Shown piece after piece: positions 1-7,135 of a DNA stretch of 64,000 nt. The DNA is from Clostridia bacterium. Lineage in GTDB: Bacteria > Bacillota > Clostridia > RUG12999. Both the position numbers and the translations under genes were made by a program. The stretch is from assembly GCA_017396395.1 (NCBI GenBank), contig JAFQMF010000015.1, forward strand, positions 1-64,000, written 5' to 3'. The notes under the pieces are model-generated. The model ran no database searches, had not been told where the DNA came from, and saw nothing but the letters and a program-made list of their open reading frames with translations. Each line of letters opens with the position of its first letter. Within the stretch, counting starts at the first letter, position 1.

Positions 1-82
1 CGTAATTTCCGGATTTCATTAAAGTTTTGAATTCAATATTAATTTTTGATGCCATTTGAAAATATAGTCTTAGTAATTCCAT
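1..82 (-). CDS. 5' end of an unrecognised gene, cut by the window edge
   Basis: A leftward reading frame starts with ATG at 82 behind a good Shine-Dalgarno (GGTAGGAG, 8-9 nt upstream) and stays open for 27 codons to the edge. The visible N-terminus begins MELLRLYFQMASKINIEF and matches no family I know. Upstream, at 178-224, three 20-bp-spaced repeats resemble the multiple terminal repeats of IS21-type insertion sequences. The gene could therefore be the first gene of such an element, but nothing in the 27 residues confirms it. Confidence 0.5.
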   Translation of the reverse strand, partial: MELLRLYFQMASKINIEFKTLMKSGNY

Positions 83-170
83 ATTTACTCCTACCATCAC
101 ACAATATCAACTAATTGTAATAATTATATCATATAAACATTGAAAAATAAAGGTTTTTGAGAAATTATAT

Positions 171-224
171 GACTATATGAACCCTTTTTGCATCATGTGA
201 ACTCCATTTAAGCTATCTGAACCC
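171..224. repeat. Three direct repeats at 20-bp spacing
   Basis: TGAACCC begins at 178 and 218 and TGAACTC at 198, each after TAT/CATG-like sequence, so the copies are exactly 20 bp (about two helical turns) apart. On the minus strand they read as GGGTTCA-type boxes 95-145 bp upstream of the leftward gene that starts at 82. They could be transposase-binding repeats at the end of an IS21-like element, or regulator sites placed on one face of the helix. The sequence alone does not decide between these. Confidence 0.5.
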
Positions 225-330
225 TATTACTTTTCAAAAAACACCTAAAAACACGAAAAAACGCTTCATAAATAAATCGAAACGGATCGCTTGTTGTTAT
301 AAAAGTACTGGAAAGCCTTATTTTAAGCCA

Positions 331-370
331 AAAACAAATAACCCCATCTTTTTATCAAAGTTGGGGTTAT
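331..370 (-). terminator. Intrinsic terminator after tRNA-Leu
   Basis: Read leftward, ATAACCCCA and TGGGGTTAT form a 9-bp stem (338-346 with 362-370) followed by a T-rich run (TTTGTTTTT). It lies just past the CCA end of the leftward tRNA gene. Confidence 0.8.
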
Positions 371-374
371 ACTA

Positions 375-461
375 TGGTGCAGTCGGAGGGACTTGAACCC
401 TCACGTTATGGTGGACACTAGAACCTTAATCTAGCGCGTCTGCCAATTCCGCCACGACTGT
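375..461 (-). tRNA. tRNA-Leu (anticodon AAG)
   Basis: This is an 87-nt class II tRNA with encoded CCA (375-377), a T arm GAGGG-TTCAAGT-CCCTC, a D arm, a long variable arm and an anticodon stem CTAGA/TCTAG. The stem encloses the 7-nt loop TTAAGGT, which puts AAG at positions 34-36, so it reads CUU and, if A34 becomes inosine, CUC. The acceptor stem pairs at positions 2-7, but position 1 is A opposite C72, a mismatch unusual for an elongator tRNA. It has its own promoter and terminator. Confidence 0.9.
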
Positions 462-483
462 ATATTTTGTTTCAACGCTATAT

Positions 484-512
484 ATTATAGCACAGAATAA
501 AAAGCTTGTCAA
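484..512 (-). promoter_or_regulatory. Promoter of tRNA-Leu
   Basis: On the minus strand, consensus TTGACA (512-507), a 17-bp spacer and consensus TATAAT (489-484) lie about 23 bp upstream of the tRNA 5' end. A perfect promoter fits a highly expressed stable RNA. Confidence 0.85.
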
Positions 513-546
513 GCATTATTTTACATAAATTTAAAATTTTTTTTGT

Positions 547-575
547 TTGACAATTCTACACTAAAGTAGTATAAT
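547..575 (+). promoter_or_regulatory. Promoter of the rrf2-type gene with a small operator-like dyad
   Basis: TTGACA (547-552), 17 bp, TATAAT (570-575). An inverted repeat ACTA-AAG-TAGT (560-570) fills the spacer and touches the -10 box, where an autoregulating Rrf2 protein could block polymerase. Binding by the adjacent regulator is inferred from position only. Confidence 0.75.
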
Positions 576-637
576 ATGACCATACAATATCTTCATAGAG
601 AAAGGATAAGGTTTAAACTTAAACCCTGATATAAATT

Positions 638-1039
638 ATGAAAATTACACAGGAGTGCGATTATGCAATCAGAATAATGGTAACCCTTGCAAATCTTGAT
701 AAAGGACAGGTTATAGATGCAGGGAGCATTTCAAATATGAGAAATATTCCTTCAAGATTTACAGTTAAAATACTTAGGAAATTAGTATTATCAGGTCTTA
801 TATCCTCTAAAAAAGGTGCAAACGGCGGATATAGCCTTAAGGATAAATCTCAGAATATAACCTTGCTTAGTATTGTTGAGGTTATAGACGGACCTATTGC
901 GGTTAATAAGTGTGTGGGTGGAGAGAATCGCTGCAGTTACACAGAAAAAGCCGTATGCTCTATGCACAATATAATGATGGAAATAAATAACCATATCAGA
1001 GAAAAGCTTGAAAGCGTAACCCTTGACAGGTTATGTTAA
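638..1039 (+). CDS. Rrf2-family transcriptional regulator
   Basis: This 133-residue protein has an N-terminal winged helix (about 1-80, with the wing sequence GANGGY near 60-65) and three cysteines at 92, 99 and 107. The spacing suits Fe-S cluster or redox sensing, as in IscR and related Rrf2 proteins. No isc/suf or cysteine gene adjoins, so the regulon is unknown. The start is odd: the best Shine-Dalgarno (AGAAAGGA, about 599-606) is 31 nt upstream of ATG 638, and a GGTTTA-AACT-TAAACC hairpin (610-625) lies between. Folding it would bring ribosome site and start closer. The gene is monocistronic, with a dyad over its promoter suggesting autoregulation. Confidence 0.85.
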   Translation: MKITQECDYAIRIMVTLANLDKGQVIDAGSISNMRNIPSRFTVKILRKLVLSGLISSKKGANGGYSLKDKSQNITLLSIVEVIDGPIAVNKCVGGENRCSYTEKAVCSMHNIMMEINNHIREKLESVTLDRLC

Positions 1040-1042
1040 TTT

Positions 1043-1088
1043 AAAAACCGCCCGCTTTTGGATGTACATACCAAAAACGGGCGGTTTT
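1043..1088. terminator. Strong bidirectional terminator between rrf2 and mgtC
   Basis: AAAACCGCCCG pairs with CGGGCGGTTTT across a partly paired loop, with A and T tracts on both sides. It can stop the rightward rrf2 and leftward mgtC transcripts, which converge here. Confidence 0.9.
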
Positions 1089-1092
1089 AACT

Positions 1093-1788
1093 TTATTCAT
1101 TTACACGAAGTTTACAGGTATATTGAGAAAATAAATCAATAATATCATCTTCGCTAACCTTTGGATTTACTTCCATTGATATATAATAATCTTTTTTGCC
1201 TGTTTGAGCATCTTTATTCACGTTAATTTTTCCTACTTTTATTCCGTGCATATCGAGTTTGTTAACTGCAGTTTTCTGGAAATCCTTTTCATCTACTCCA
1301 TAAATGTACAGAGTTTCAAGCTTGGTATTCTGAAGCCATGAAACCTGAGTGTGCAATATAAGCTGAGAAAGGATTATAATAACAGTAAAGGCAATACCAA
1401 TTGAGTACATTCCTGCACCAAGTGCCATACCTATACCTGAAGTTGCCCATATACCTGCGGCAGTAGTAAGACCTGTGACAATTTGTTTTTGAATAAAAAT
1501 CATACCTGCACCTAAAAATCCCACTCCTGTAACAATCTGAGATGCAAGACGTGAGGGATCAGCTTCCTTAATACCTGGAACAGAAGCAATATCAGTAAAG
1601 CCGTATTTGGAAATAATCATCATAAGTGCAGAGGCGGCAGCTACAATTAAATGGGTACGAACACCTGCGCCTTTTGCACGGTTTTTTCTTTCATACCCTA
1701 TTGCAAAACCGCAAATACAAGCTACAAGAATTCTTAATATATATTGAATATCTCCTGAAATAAAATCATTCCACAGTTGTATTAACAT
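1093..1788 (-). CDS. mgtC: MgtC/SapB family membrane protein
   Basis: This 231-residue protein has the MgtC core: four or five transmembrane segments in about residues 1-140, with the family sequence GYERKNRAKGAGVRTH near 31-46 and a glycine-rich GVGFLGAGMIF region near 88-98. A cytoplasmic C-terminal region of about 80 residues resembles the ACT-like tail of longer members. MgtC proteins affect growth at low magnesium and modulate ATP synthase in pathogens. Related Firmicutes proteins are loosely called magnesium transporters, but transport is unproven. GGAGG lies 9 nt before the ATG. It is transcribed alone. Confidence 0.88.
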   Translation of the reverse strand: MLIQLWNDFISGDIQYILRILVACICGFAIGYERKNRAKGAGVRTHLIVAAASALMMIISKYGFTDIASVPGIKEADPSRLASQIVTGVGFLGAGMIFIQKQIVTGLTTAAGIWATSGIGMALGAGMYSIGIAFTVIIILSQLILHTQVSWLQNTKLETLYIYGVDEKDFQKTAVNKLDMHGIKVGKINVNKDAQTGKKDYYISMEVNPKVSEDDIIDLFSQYTCKLRVNE

Positions 1789-1825
1789 AAAAGTACCTCC
1801 AAAAAAGTATTAAATGTATTTTGGT

Positions 1826-1854
1826 ATTATATCATTAAAAATTTTTTTTGTCAA
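1826..1854 (-). promoter_or_regulatory. Promoter of mgtC
   Basis: On the minus strand, TTGACA (1854-1849), a 17-bp A/T-rich spacer, TATAAT (1831-1826). No M-box riboswitch fits in the roughly 35-nt leader, so magnesium control at RNA level is unlikely here. Confidence 0.8.
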
Positions 1855-1891
1855 CTTTGCCTTTTGTCTATTTACTACACTTGTTTAGCAG

Positions 1892-1920
1892 TTTACAAAT
1901 ATAATAGAATATGCTATAAT
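1892..1920 (+). promoter_or_regulatory. Promoter of the DMT transporter gene
   Basis: TTTACA (1892-1897), 17 bp, TATAAT (1915-1920), 35 bp before the start codon. It diverges from the mgtC promoter about 40 bp away. Confidence 0.75.
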
Positions 1921-1954
1921 GTGAAATAATATGTTTTTTTAATTTAGAAAGGTT

Positions 1955-2878
1955 ATGGCTGGAAATATGAATTTATATAAAAAAGTAGGATACATTCTTG
2001 CACTTTTAGGAGGATTTTTCTGGAGCATATCAGGAGTATGCGGTGAATATCTTTTTTTATACGCAGGCTGGGATTCGGAAGGTCTTGTGCCATATCGTCT
2101 TCTTATTTCGGGAGTGGTATTGGTAATTTATTCAATGCTGGTGTGGAAAAAAAGCACATTTATAATATTTAAAAATCCAAAAGATACAATAACCCTTATA
2201 GGTTTTGCAATATTTGGCGTAGCACTTTGTCAATATACATATTTTAAAGGAATAAGCTACTCAAATACAGCCATTGTAACAGCAATTCAGTATATTTCAC
2301 CTGCTTTAATAGTTCTTTATCTTTTGATATTTAAAAGCAAAAAACCTACTGTATATGAAGTGGTGGCAGTTATACTTGCGGTGATGGGCACCTATATATT
2401 ATCTACTCATTTAGACCCCGCTAAATTACAAATTAGTCCTCTTGCATTATTTATTTCCCTTGTATCTGCAGTATCAGTGGCAATATATGCAATATTGCCG
2501 GAAAAGCTGATAATTAAGTATTCTGTAATTAATGTAACAGGCTTTGGTATGCTAATCGGCGGTATTGTAATGTGCATAATATGCAGTCCCTGGAAGCATA
2601 TAGGAGATGTTAATATAAAATCAATATCTGCATTTTTGGTAGTTGTTTTTTTGGGCACCGTAATTTCCTTTACATTTTTCCTTGAAGGTATAAAAAGAAT
2701 TGGTGCTGTAAAAGGAAATATTTTATCTTCTGTAGAACCAATAGGAGCAATCATACTTTGTATGATATTTTTTAAAACCGAGTTTAAATTCTTGGATTTT
2801 ATAGGAATGGCACTTATAATAGCCACTGTGTTTATTTTGGCAGCGGGGGATATTAAAAAAGAAAATGACGAAAATTGA
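1955..2878 (+). CDS. EamA-family (DMT superfamily) transporter
   Basis: This 307-residue protein has about ten hydrophobic segments in two EamA repeats (roughly 12-150 and 160-300), typical of drug/metabolite exporters such as RhaT and YdcZ relatives. The family exports amino acids, nucleosides or other metabolites, and the substrate cannot be read from the sequence. Start ATG 1955 follows AGAAAGG by 4-5 nt. A second in-frame ATG five codons on is less likely. The gene has its own promoter and no operon partner. Confidence 0.85.
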   Translation: MAGNMNLYKKVGYILALLGGFFWSISGVCGEYLFLYAGWDSEGLVPYRLLISGVVLVIYSMLVWKKSTFIIFKNPKDTITLIGFAIFGVALCQYTYFKGISYSNTAIVTAIQYISPALIVLYLLIFKSKKPTVYEVVAVILAVMGTYILSTHLDPAKLQISPLALFISLVSAVSVAIYAILPEKLIIKYSVINVTGFGMLIGGIVMCIICSPWKHIGDVNIKSISAFLVVVFLGTVISFTFFLEGIKRIGAVKGNILSSVEPIGAIILCMIFFKTEFKFLDFIGMALIIATVFILAAGDIKKENDEN

Positions 2879-2949
2879 ATAATATCATTCAAAACTATAG
2901 GATATATAAGCAATTTATATAGCCAAAATGAAATATATTGAAAAATCAC

Positions 2950-2978
2950 TTGCAAAACCTCCGAAAATCTGTTATAAT
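2950..2978 (+). promoter_or_regulatory. Promoter of the amino acid ABC transporter operon
   Basis: TTGCAA (2950-2955), 17 bp, TATAAT (2973-2978). Transcription should begin near 2985, so any start codon upstream of about 2980 is excluded for the binding protein gene. Confidence 0.75.
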
Positions 2979-3033
2979 GATGGTGGGTATATACGTATAT
3001 ATTATAGACAATAAAAAAGCGAGGTATTTTAAA

Positions 3034-3798
3034 TTGAAAAAAATTATTACAATTCTTTTGGCAGTTTCTCTTCTGGTATGTGCGTTTGCAGGTTGCGGAG
3101 CAGGAAAGACAGATGAAAATTCAAAGGTATGGAAGGTAGCTACAGATACCGTATTTAAACCATTTGAATACACTGATGCTTCAGGTAACTTTGTAGGTAT
3201 TGATGTTGACATTCTTGCTGCAGTAGCAGAAGACCAGGGATTCAAGTATGAGCTTAACAGTCTTGGTTGGGACGCTTCTATTGCCGCTTGTCAGGCAGGT
3301 CAGGCAGATGCTATGATTGCAGGTGCATCTATTACAGCCGAAAGAAAGAATTCGGGTTGGATTTTCTCTGAGGGATATTATACAGCTACACAGTGTATGG
3401 CTGTTGCTAAAGATGCTAATATAGCTTCTTTTGAAGATTTAAAGGGCAAAACTGTTGCTGCTAAAACAGGTACCCAGGGTGCTACATATGCAGAAAGCCT
3501 TAAAGAGCAGTATGGCTTTGAGATTTCTTACCTTGAAGATTCTCCCACAATGTATCAGACAGTTTTAGGCGGTCAGGCAGTTGCTTGCTTTGAAGATACA
3601 CCCATTATGGCTGCATCTATTAAAGACGGCGACCTTGCTCTTAAGATTGTAGAAGGTTCTGAAAACGAAGGTTCTCCTTACGGTCTTGCAATCTTTGATG
3701 CTAAAAATCAGGAATTTGTTGATATGTTCAACAAGGGTCTTGCTAATATTAAAGCAAATGGAAAATACGACGAAATTATAGCTAAATATCTTGGCTAA
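3034..3798 (+). CDS. Polar amino acid ABC transporter substrate-binding lipoprotein
   Basis: This 254-residue protein has a signal peptide of about 20 residues ending in the lipobox AFAGC, which would be lipidated by Lgt and cut by the LspA encoded at 10946. The mature part is a family 3 (GlnH/ArtJ/HisJ type) binding fold, with TDTVFKPFEY early and the ADAMIAG hinge region near the middle. TTG 3034 is chosen because GCGAGG lies about 9 nt upstream, the signal peptide begins there and the promoter is at 2950-2978. The frame is open further upstream to ATG 2938, but that lies before the promoter. Substrate specificity within polar amino acids is open. Confidence 0.9.
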   Translation: MKKIITILLAVSLLVCAFAGCGAGKTDENSKVWKVATDTVFKPFEYTDASGNFVGIDVDILAAVAEDQGFKYELNSLGWDASIAACQAGQADAMIAGASITAERKNSGWIFSEGYYTATQCMAVAKDANIASFEDLKGKTVAAKTGTQGATYAESLKEQYGFEISYLEDSPTMYQTVLGGQAVACFEDTPIMAASIKDGDLALKIVEGSENEGSPYGLAIFDAKNQEFVDMFNKGLANIKANGKYDEIIAKYLG

Positions 3799-3821
3799 TT
3801 TGCTATTTAGATAAATCAATC

Positions 3822-3856
3822 GTCGGCGGAATACCAACATCGGTGTTCCGCCTTCT
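3822..3856 (+). other. Hairpin between binding protein and permease genes
   Basis: GGCGGAA-TACC and GGTG-TTCCGCC form an 11-bp stem around a 6-nt loop. The downstream tract TTCTCTTT is a weak U-run. Such hairpins often leave the binding protein mRNA more abundant than the permease mRNA by partial termination or 3' protection. That role is inferred from position. Confidence 0.6.
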
Positions 3857-3877
3857 CTTTGAAAGGGGTTTTGTTCT

Positions 3878-4552
3878 GTGAGTATGATTATAACTACTTA
3901 TGGCTCAATGCTGCTTAAGGCTATGGGGCAGACATTGCTGCTTGCTCTTTACGGCTTGCTCTTTGCATGCATAATCGGTCTTATAGTAGGGATGATGAGC
4001 GTAATTAAAAATAAAGCGTGCAATATTATTGCAAGAATATTTGTTGATATAATCAGAGGTGTACCTATGATTGTATTGGCATTTTTCGTTTTTCTGGGTG
4101 TGCCTTATTTTTATAAGAATTTTCTTGATATGCCTATTGTTCTGTCAGGACTGCAGGCAGGGACAATATGTCTTGCTCTTAATTGCGGTGCATATATGGC
4201 AGAGATTATTCGGGCAGGTATTCAGTCAGTTGATAAAGGGCAGGCGGAAGCTGCAAGAAGTCTTGGTCTTCCTTATTGGAGGTCAATGTACAGAGTTGTG
4301 CTTCCTCAGGCTATCAGAACAATGATACCCAGCATAATAAACCAGTTCATAATTACTCTTAAGGATACATCAATTCTTTCTGTTATTGGTTTTCCTGAAC
4401 TTGTTAATAGTGCAAAGAACGTTGTGGCAAATACCTTTAAATCTTTCCAAACATGGGCAATTGTTGCCGTTATGTATCTTGTTGTTATTACAACGCTGTC
4501 CTGGCTTGCAAAAATTCTTGAGAGGAGGCTGAATCGTGACAAAAGAAGTTAA
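3878..4552 (+). CDS. Polar amino acid ABC transporter permease (HisM family)
   Basis: This 224-residue membrane protein has about five transmembrane segments. The EAA loop near residues 126-150 ([13 protein letters not shown]) couples to the ATPase. It would form the homodimeric channel of the importer with the binding protein upstream and ATPase downstream. The chosen start is GTG 3878, 9 nt after GAAAGGGG; an in-frame ATG two codons later is the alternative. Its 3' end overlaps the ATPase gene by 17 nt, indicating translational coupling. Confidence 0.92.
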   Translation: MSMIITTYGSMLLKAMGQTLLLALYGLLFACIIGLIVGMMSVIKNKACNIIARIFVDIIRGVPMIVLAFFVFLGVPYFYKNFLDMPIVLSGLQAGTICLALNCGAYMAEIIRAGIQSVDKGQAEAARSLGLPYWRSMYRVVLPQAIRTMIPSIINQFIITLKDTSILSVIGFPELVNSAKNVVANTFKSFQTWAIVAVMYLVVITTLSWLAKILERRLNRDKRS

Positions 4553-5285
4553 AGAAAATGAGAAAATTCACATAAAATCTCTTAAAAAATCCTTTGGAAA
4601 GCTTAATGTTTTAAATGGTATTTCTGTTGATATTTACGAGGGAGAGGTTGTTTGCGTAATAGGCCCTTCAGGAAGCGGAAAATCTACTTTTTTAAGATGT
4701 TTAAATCAGCTGGAATCTGCAACAGGTGGTACTATAATTATTGACGGATACGAAATAACAGATAAAAAGGTTAATATAAATAAAGTAAGAGAAAATATTG
4801 GTATGGTATTTCAAAGCTTTAACCTTTTTCCTCATATGACGGTACTTAAGAATATTATGCTTGCTCCTAGTGACCTCAAAAAAGTATCTAAAGCACAGGC
4901 AACTCAGCGTGCGATGGAGCTTCTTACAAGAGTAGGACTTGCAGATAAAGCCCAGAGCTATCCACGTCAACTTTCAGGAGGTCAGCAGCAGCGTGTTGCG
5001 ATTGCCAGAGCACTTGCCATGAATCCTGATATTATGCTGTTTGATGAGCCTACATCAGCTCTTGACCCTGAAGTGGTAGGAGAGGTACTGGAGGTTATGA
5101 AAGAGCTTGCTAGAAACGGGATGACTATGGTAGTGGTAACGCACGAAATGGGTTTTGCAAGAGAAGTGGCAGACAGGGTAATATTTGTTGATGAAGGCAT
5201 CATAATGGAAGAAGGAACGCCTGAAGAGATATTTGGCAATCCACAAAACCCCAGAACACAGGATTTCTTAAATAAAGTATTATAA
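4536..5285 (+). CDS. Polar amino acid ABC transporter ATP-binding protein (GlnQ type)
   Basis: This 249-residue ATPase has a complete set of motifs: Walker A GPSGSGKS (43-50), a Q-loop (FQSFNLF), the signature [14 protein letters not shown], Walker [14 protein letters not shown] and the switch His in VVVTHEM. It energises uptake by the binding protein-permease pair. It starts with GTG inside the 3' end of the permease gene and ends the three-gene operon just before a terminator. Specificity cannot be read from the ATPase. Confidence 0.95.
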   Translation: MTKEVKENEKIHIKSLKKSFGKLNVLNGISVDIYEGEVVCVIGPSGSGKSTFLRCLNQLESATGGTIIIDGYEITDKKVNINKVRENIGMVFQSFNLFPHMTVLKNIMLAPSDLKKVSKAQATQRAMELLTRVGLADKAQSYPRQLSGGQQQRVAIARALAMNPDIMLFDEPTSALDPEVVGEVLEVMKELARNGMTMVVVTHEMGFAREVADRVIFVDEGIIMEEGTPEEIFGNPQNPRTQDFLNKVL

Positions 5286-5312
5286 AAAGAGTGCATAGCA
5301 CTCTTTTTTTAT
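5284..5312 (+). terminator. Terminator of the amino acid ABC operon
   Basis: AAAAAGAGTGC, loop ATA, GCACTCTTTTT, then further T residues. The stem begins at the stop codon of the ATPase gene. Confidence 0.9.
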
Positions 5313-5325
5313 TTTTTTATGGAAC

Positions 5326-5354
5326 TTGATTTTTTTCTTCTGCTGTGATAAAAT
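5326..5354 (+). promoter_or_regulatory. Promoter of the SulP transporter gene
   Basis: TTGATT (5326-5331), 17 bp, TAAAAT (5349-5354). The -35 box coincides with the first codon of the longest open frame, which argues for the downstream ATG at 5386. Confidence 0.7.
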
Positions 5355-5385
5355 ATTTGTAATAATAAAAAGGGGACAAAATCAT

Positions 5386-7035
5386 ATGAAATCACTAAAC
5401 TACATAACACCTAAGCTTTTCTCAATTTTAAAAGGATATAACAGTGAAAGCTTCTTGAAGGACATTATTTCGGGAATAATCGTAGCAATAATTGCACTTC
5501 CGCTTTCTATAGCCCTTGCAATAGCGTCGGGAGTAAACCCTGAGCAGGGTTTATATACCGCGATTATAGCAGGTTTTTTTATTTCATTTTTAGGTGGAAG
5601 CCGTGTGCAGATAGGTGGTCCTACTGCGGCATTTGTAATAATAATTTATGGTATTATTGCACAGCATGGCACAGGAGGGCTTGCTCTTGCTACAATAATG
5701 GCAGGAATTATAATGATATTAATGGGTGTTTTCAAGCTTGGAAACCTTATTAAATTTATCCCCAAAACAATTACAATAGGCTTTACCTTTGGTATTGCTA
5801 TCAGCATTTTTGCAGGTCAGCTCAAGGATTTTTTCGGACTTAGTATGGATGAAGTCCCTTCTGAATTTATAGATAAAATAATAGCATATGCCAATAAAAT
5901 CCAAACAATTCATCCTATGACTCTTGCAGTAGGAGTAATTGCCCTTTTAATTCAGATTTTCTGGCCGAAAATTTCCAGGAAAATTCCCGGCTCCCTTATT
6001 GCTATAATAGTAACTACATTATTAGTAAAGCTTTTTGATTTAAATGTACCTGTTATTGGGGATTTATATACAATTAAAGCGGGTTTTCCTGCATTTCAAA
6101 CTCCTGATATTTCTTTTTCGCTTGTAAAAAAACTTATTTCCCCTGCATTTACTATTGCAATATTAGCATCAATTGAATCACTTTTATCTTGCGTGGTAGC
6201 AGACGGAATGATAGGCGGACATCACAGGTCGAATGCAGAGCTTGTGGGACAGGGTGTTGCAAATATTATGTCAGCACTGTTTGGTGGTATTCCTGCAACG
6301 GGTGCGATAGCCAGAACGGCGGCGAATGTTAAAAACGGCGGAAGGACTCCCATAGCCGGAATTGTTCACGCAGTTACACTTTTACTTATTCTTTTATTCT
6401 TGATGCCATATGCTTCAATGATTCCTATGTCTGCACTTGCCTCAATTCTTATTATGGTAGCTTATAATATGAGTGGTATTAAAACCTTTGGCAGAATGAT
6501 AAAAACTGCACCTAAAAGTGATATAGCGGTGCTTGTTATAACTCTTGTTTTAACTGTCCTTTTTGACCTTGTTGTTGCTATAGAAGTAGGTATGATACTT
6601 GCAGTATTTTTGTTTATGAAGAGAATGGCGGACACTTCTCAGGTTAAATCCTGGATTTATAAGGAAGATGTAAACGAAAATGAAATATCGGAGAATATGG
6701 ACCTTAAAAAAGTTCCTTCCAATACATTGGTATATGAAATCTCTGGACCTATGTTTTTTGGTGCTGATAATTATCTTGATATAACAGACACAAATAACAA
6801 AAAAGTTCTTATACTTCGTATGCGTAATGTTCCTGCTATGGACATTTCAGGTCTGGAAACCTTAGAGAATACTCTTGCATTTTGTAGAAAAAGAGGAATA
6901 ACGCTTATTTTGTCCCATTTAAACCCGCAACCTTTAAAAGTGCTAAAAAAAGGTGAGTTTATAGAAAAAATAGGACAGGAAAATATATGCGAAAATATTG
7001 ATGCATCTCTATCAAGGGCAGAAATGATTATATAG
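5386..7035 (+). CDS. SulP-family anion transporter with C-terminal STAS domain
   Basis: This 549-residue protein has a SulP (SLC26-like) membrane domain of about 10-14 segments (roughly 20-420), including the conserved PLSIALAIASGVNPEQGLY region, and a STAS domain (about 445-549). SulP proteins carry sulfate, bicarbonate or C4-dicarboxylates (E. coli DauA). The next gene is malic enzyme, so dicarboxylate uptake is worth considering, although each gene has its own promoter. ATG 5386 is preferred because AAAAGGGG lies 10 nt upstream; the 20 codons before it overlap the promoter. Confidence 0.88.
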   Translation: MKSLNYITPKLFSILKGYNSESFLKDIISGIIVAIIALPLSIALAIASGVNPEQGLYTAIIAGFFISFLGGSRVQIGGPTAAFVIIIYGIIAQHGTGGLALATIMAGIIMILMGVFKLGNLIKFIPKTITIGFTFGIAISIFAGQLKDFFGLSMDEVPSEFIDKIIAYANKIQTIHPMTLAVGVIALLIQIFWPKISRKIPGSLIAIIVTTLLVKLFDLNVPVIGDLYTIKAGFPAFQTPDISFSLVKKLISPAFTIAILASIESLLSCVVADGMIGGHHRSNAELVGQGVANIMSALFGGIPATGAIARTAANVKNGGRTPIAGIVHAVTLLLILLFLMPYASMIPMSALASILIMVAYNMSGIKTFGRMIKTAPKSDIAVLVITLVLTVLFDLVVAIEVGMILAVFLFMKRMADTSQVKSWIYKEDVNENEISENMDLKKVPSNTLVYEISGPMFFGADNYLDITDTNNKKVLILRMRNVPAMDISGLETLENTLAFCRKRGITLILSHLNPQPLKVLKKGEFIEKIGQENICENIDASLSRAEMII

Positions 7036-7075
7036 GGTATAATTTTTTTGTATAGTATGTAATAGTGCTATTTTA

Positions 7076-7104
7076 TTGACAAATAGCCCTTTTAAACTTA
7101 TAAT
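7076..7104 (+). promoter_or_regulatory. Promoter of the malic enzyme gene
   Basis: TTGACA (7076-7081), 17 bp, TATAAT (7099-7104), both consensus, 32 bp before the start codon. Confidence 0.85.
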
Positions 7105-7135
7105 TAGAGTATAGAAAATATGGAGGTAGCTTTTT

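Noticed and set aside
1801-1825. Possible magnesium (M-box) riboswitch before mgtC
   Set aside because: The promoter lies about 37 nt before the start codon, which leaves no space for an aptamer.
2407-2955. A 182-codon leftward frame opposite the DMT transporter gene
   Set aside because: It mirrors the coding strand of a clear membrane protein gene, has no ribosome site or family resemblance, and its start overlaps the downstream promoter region.
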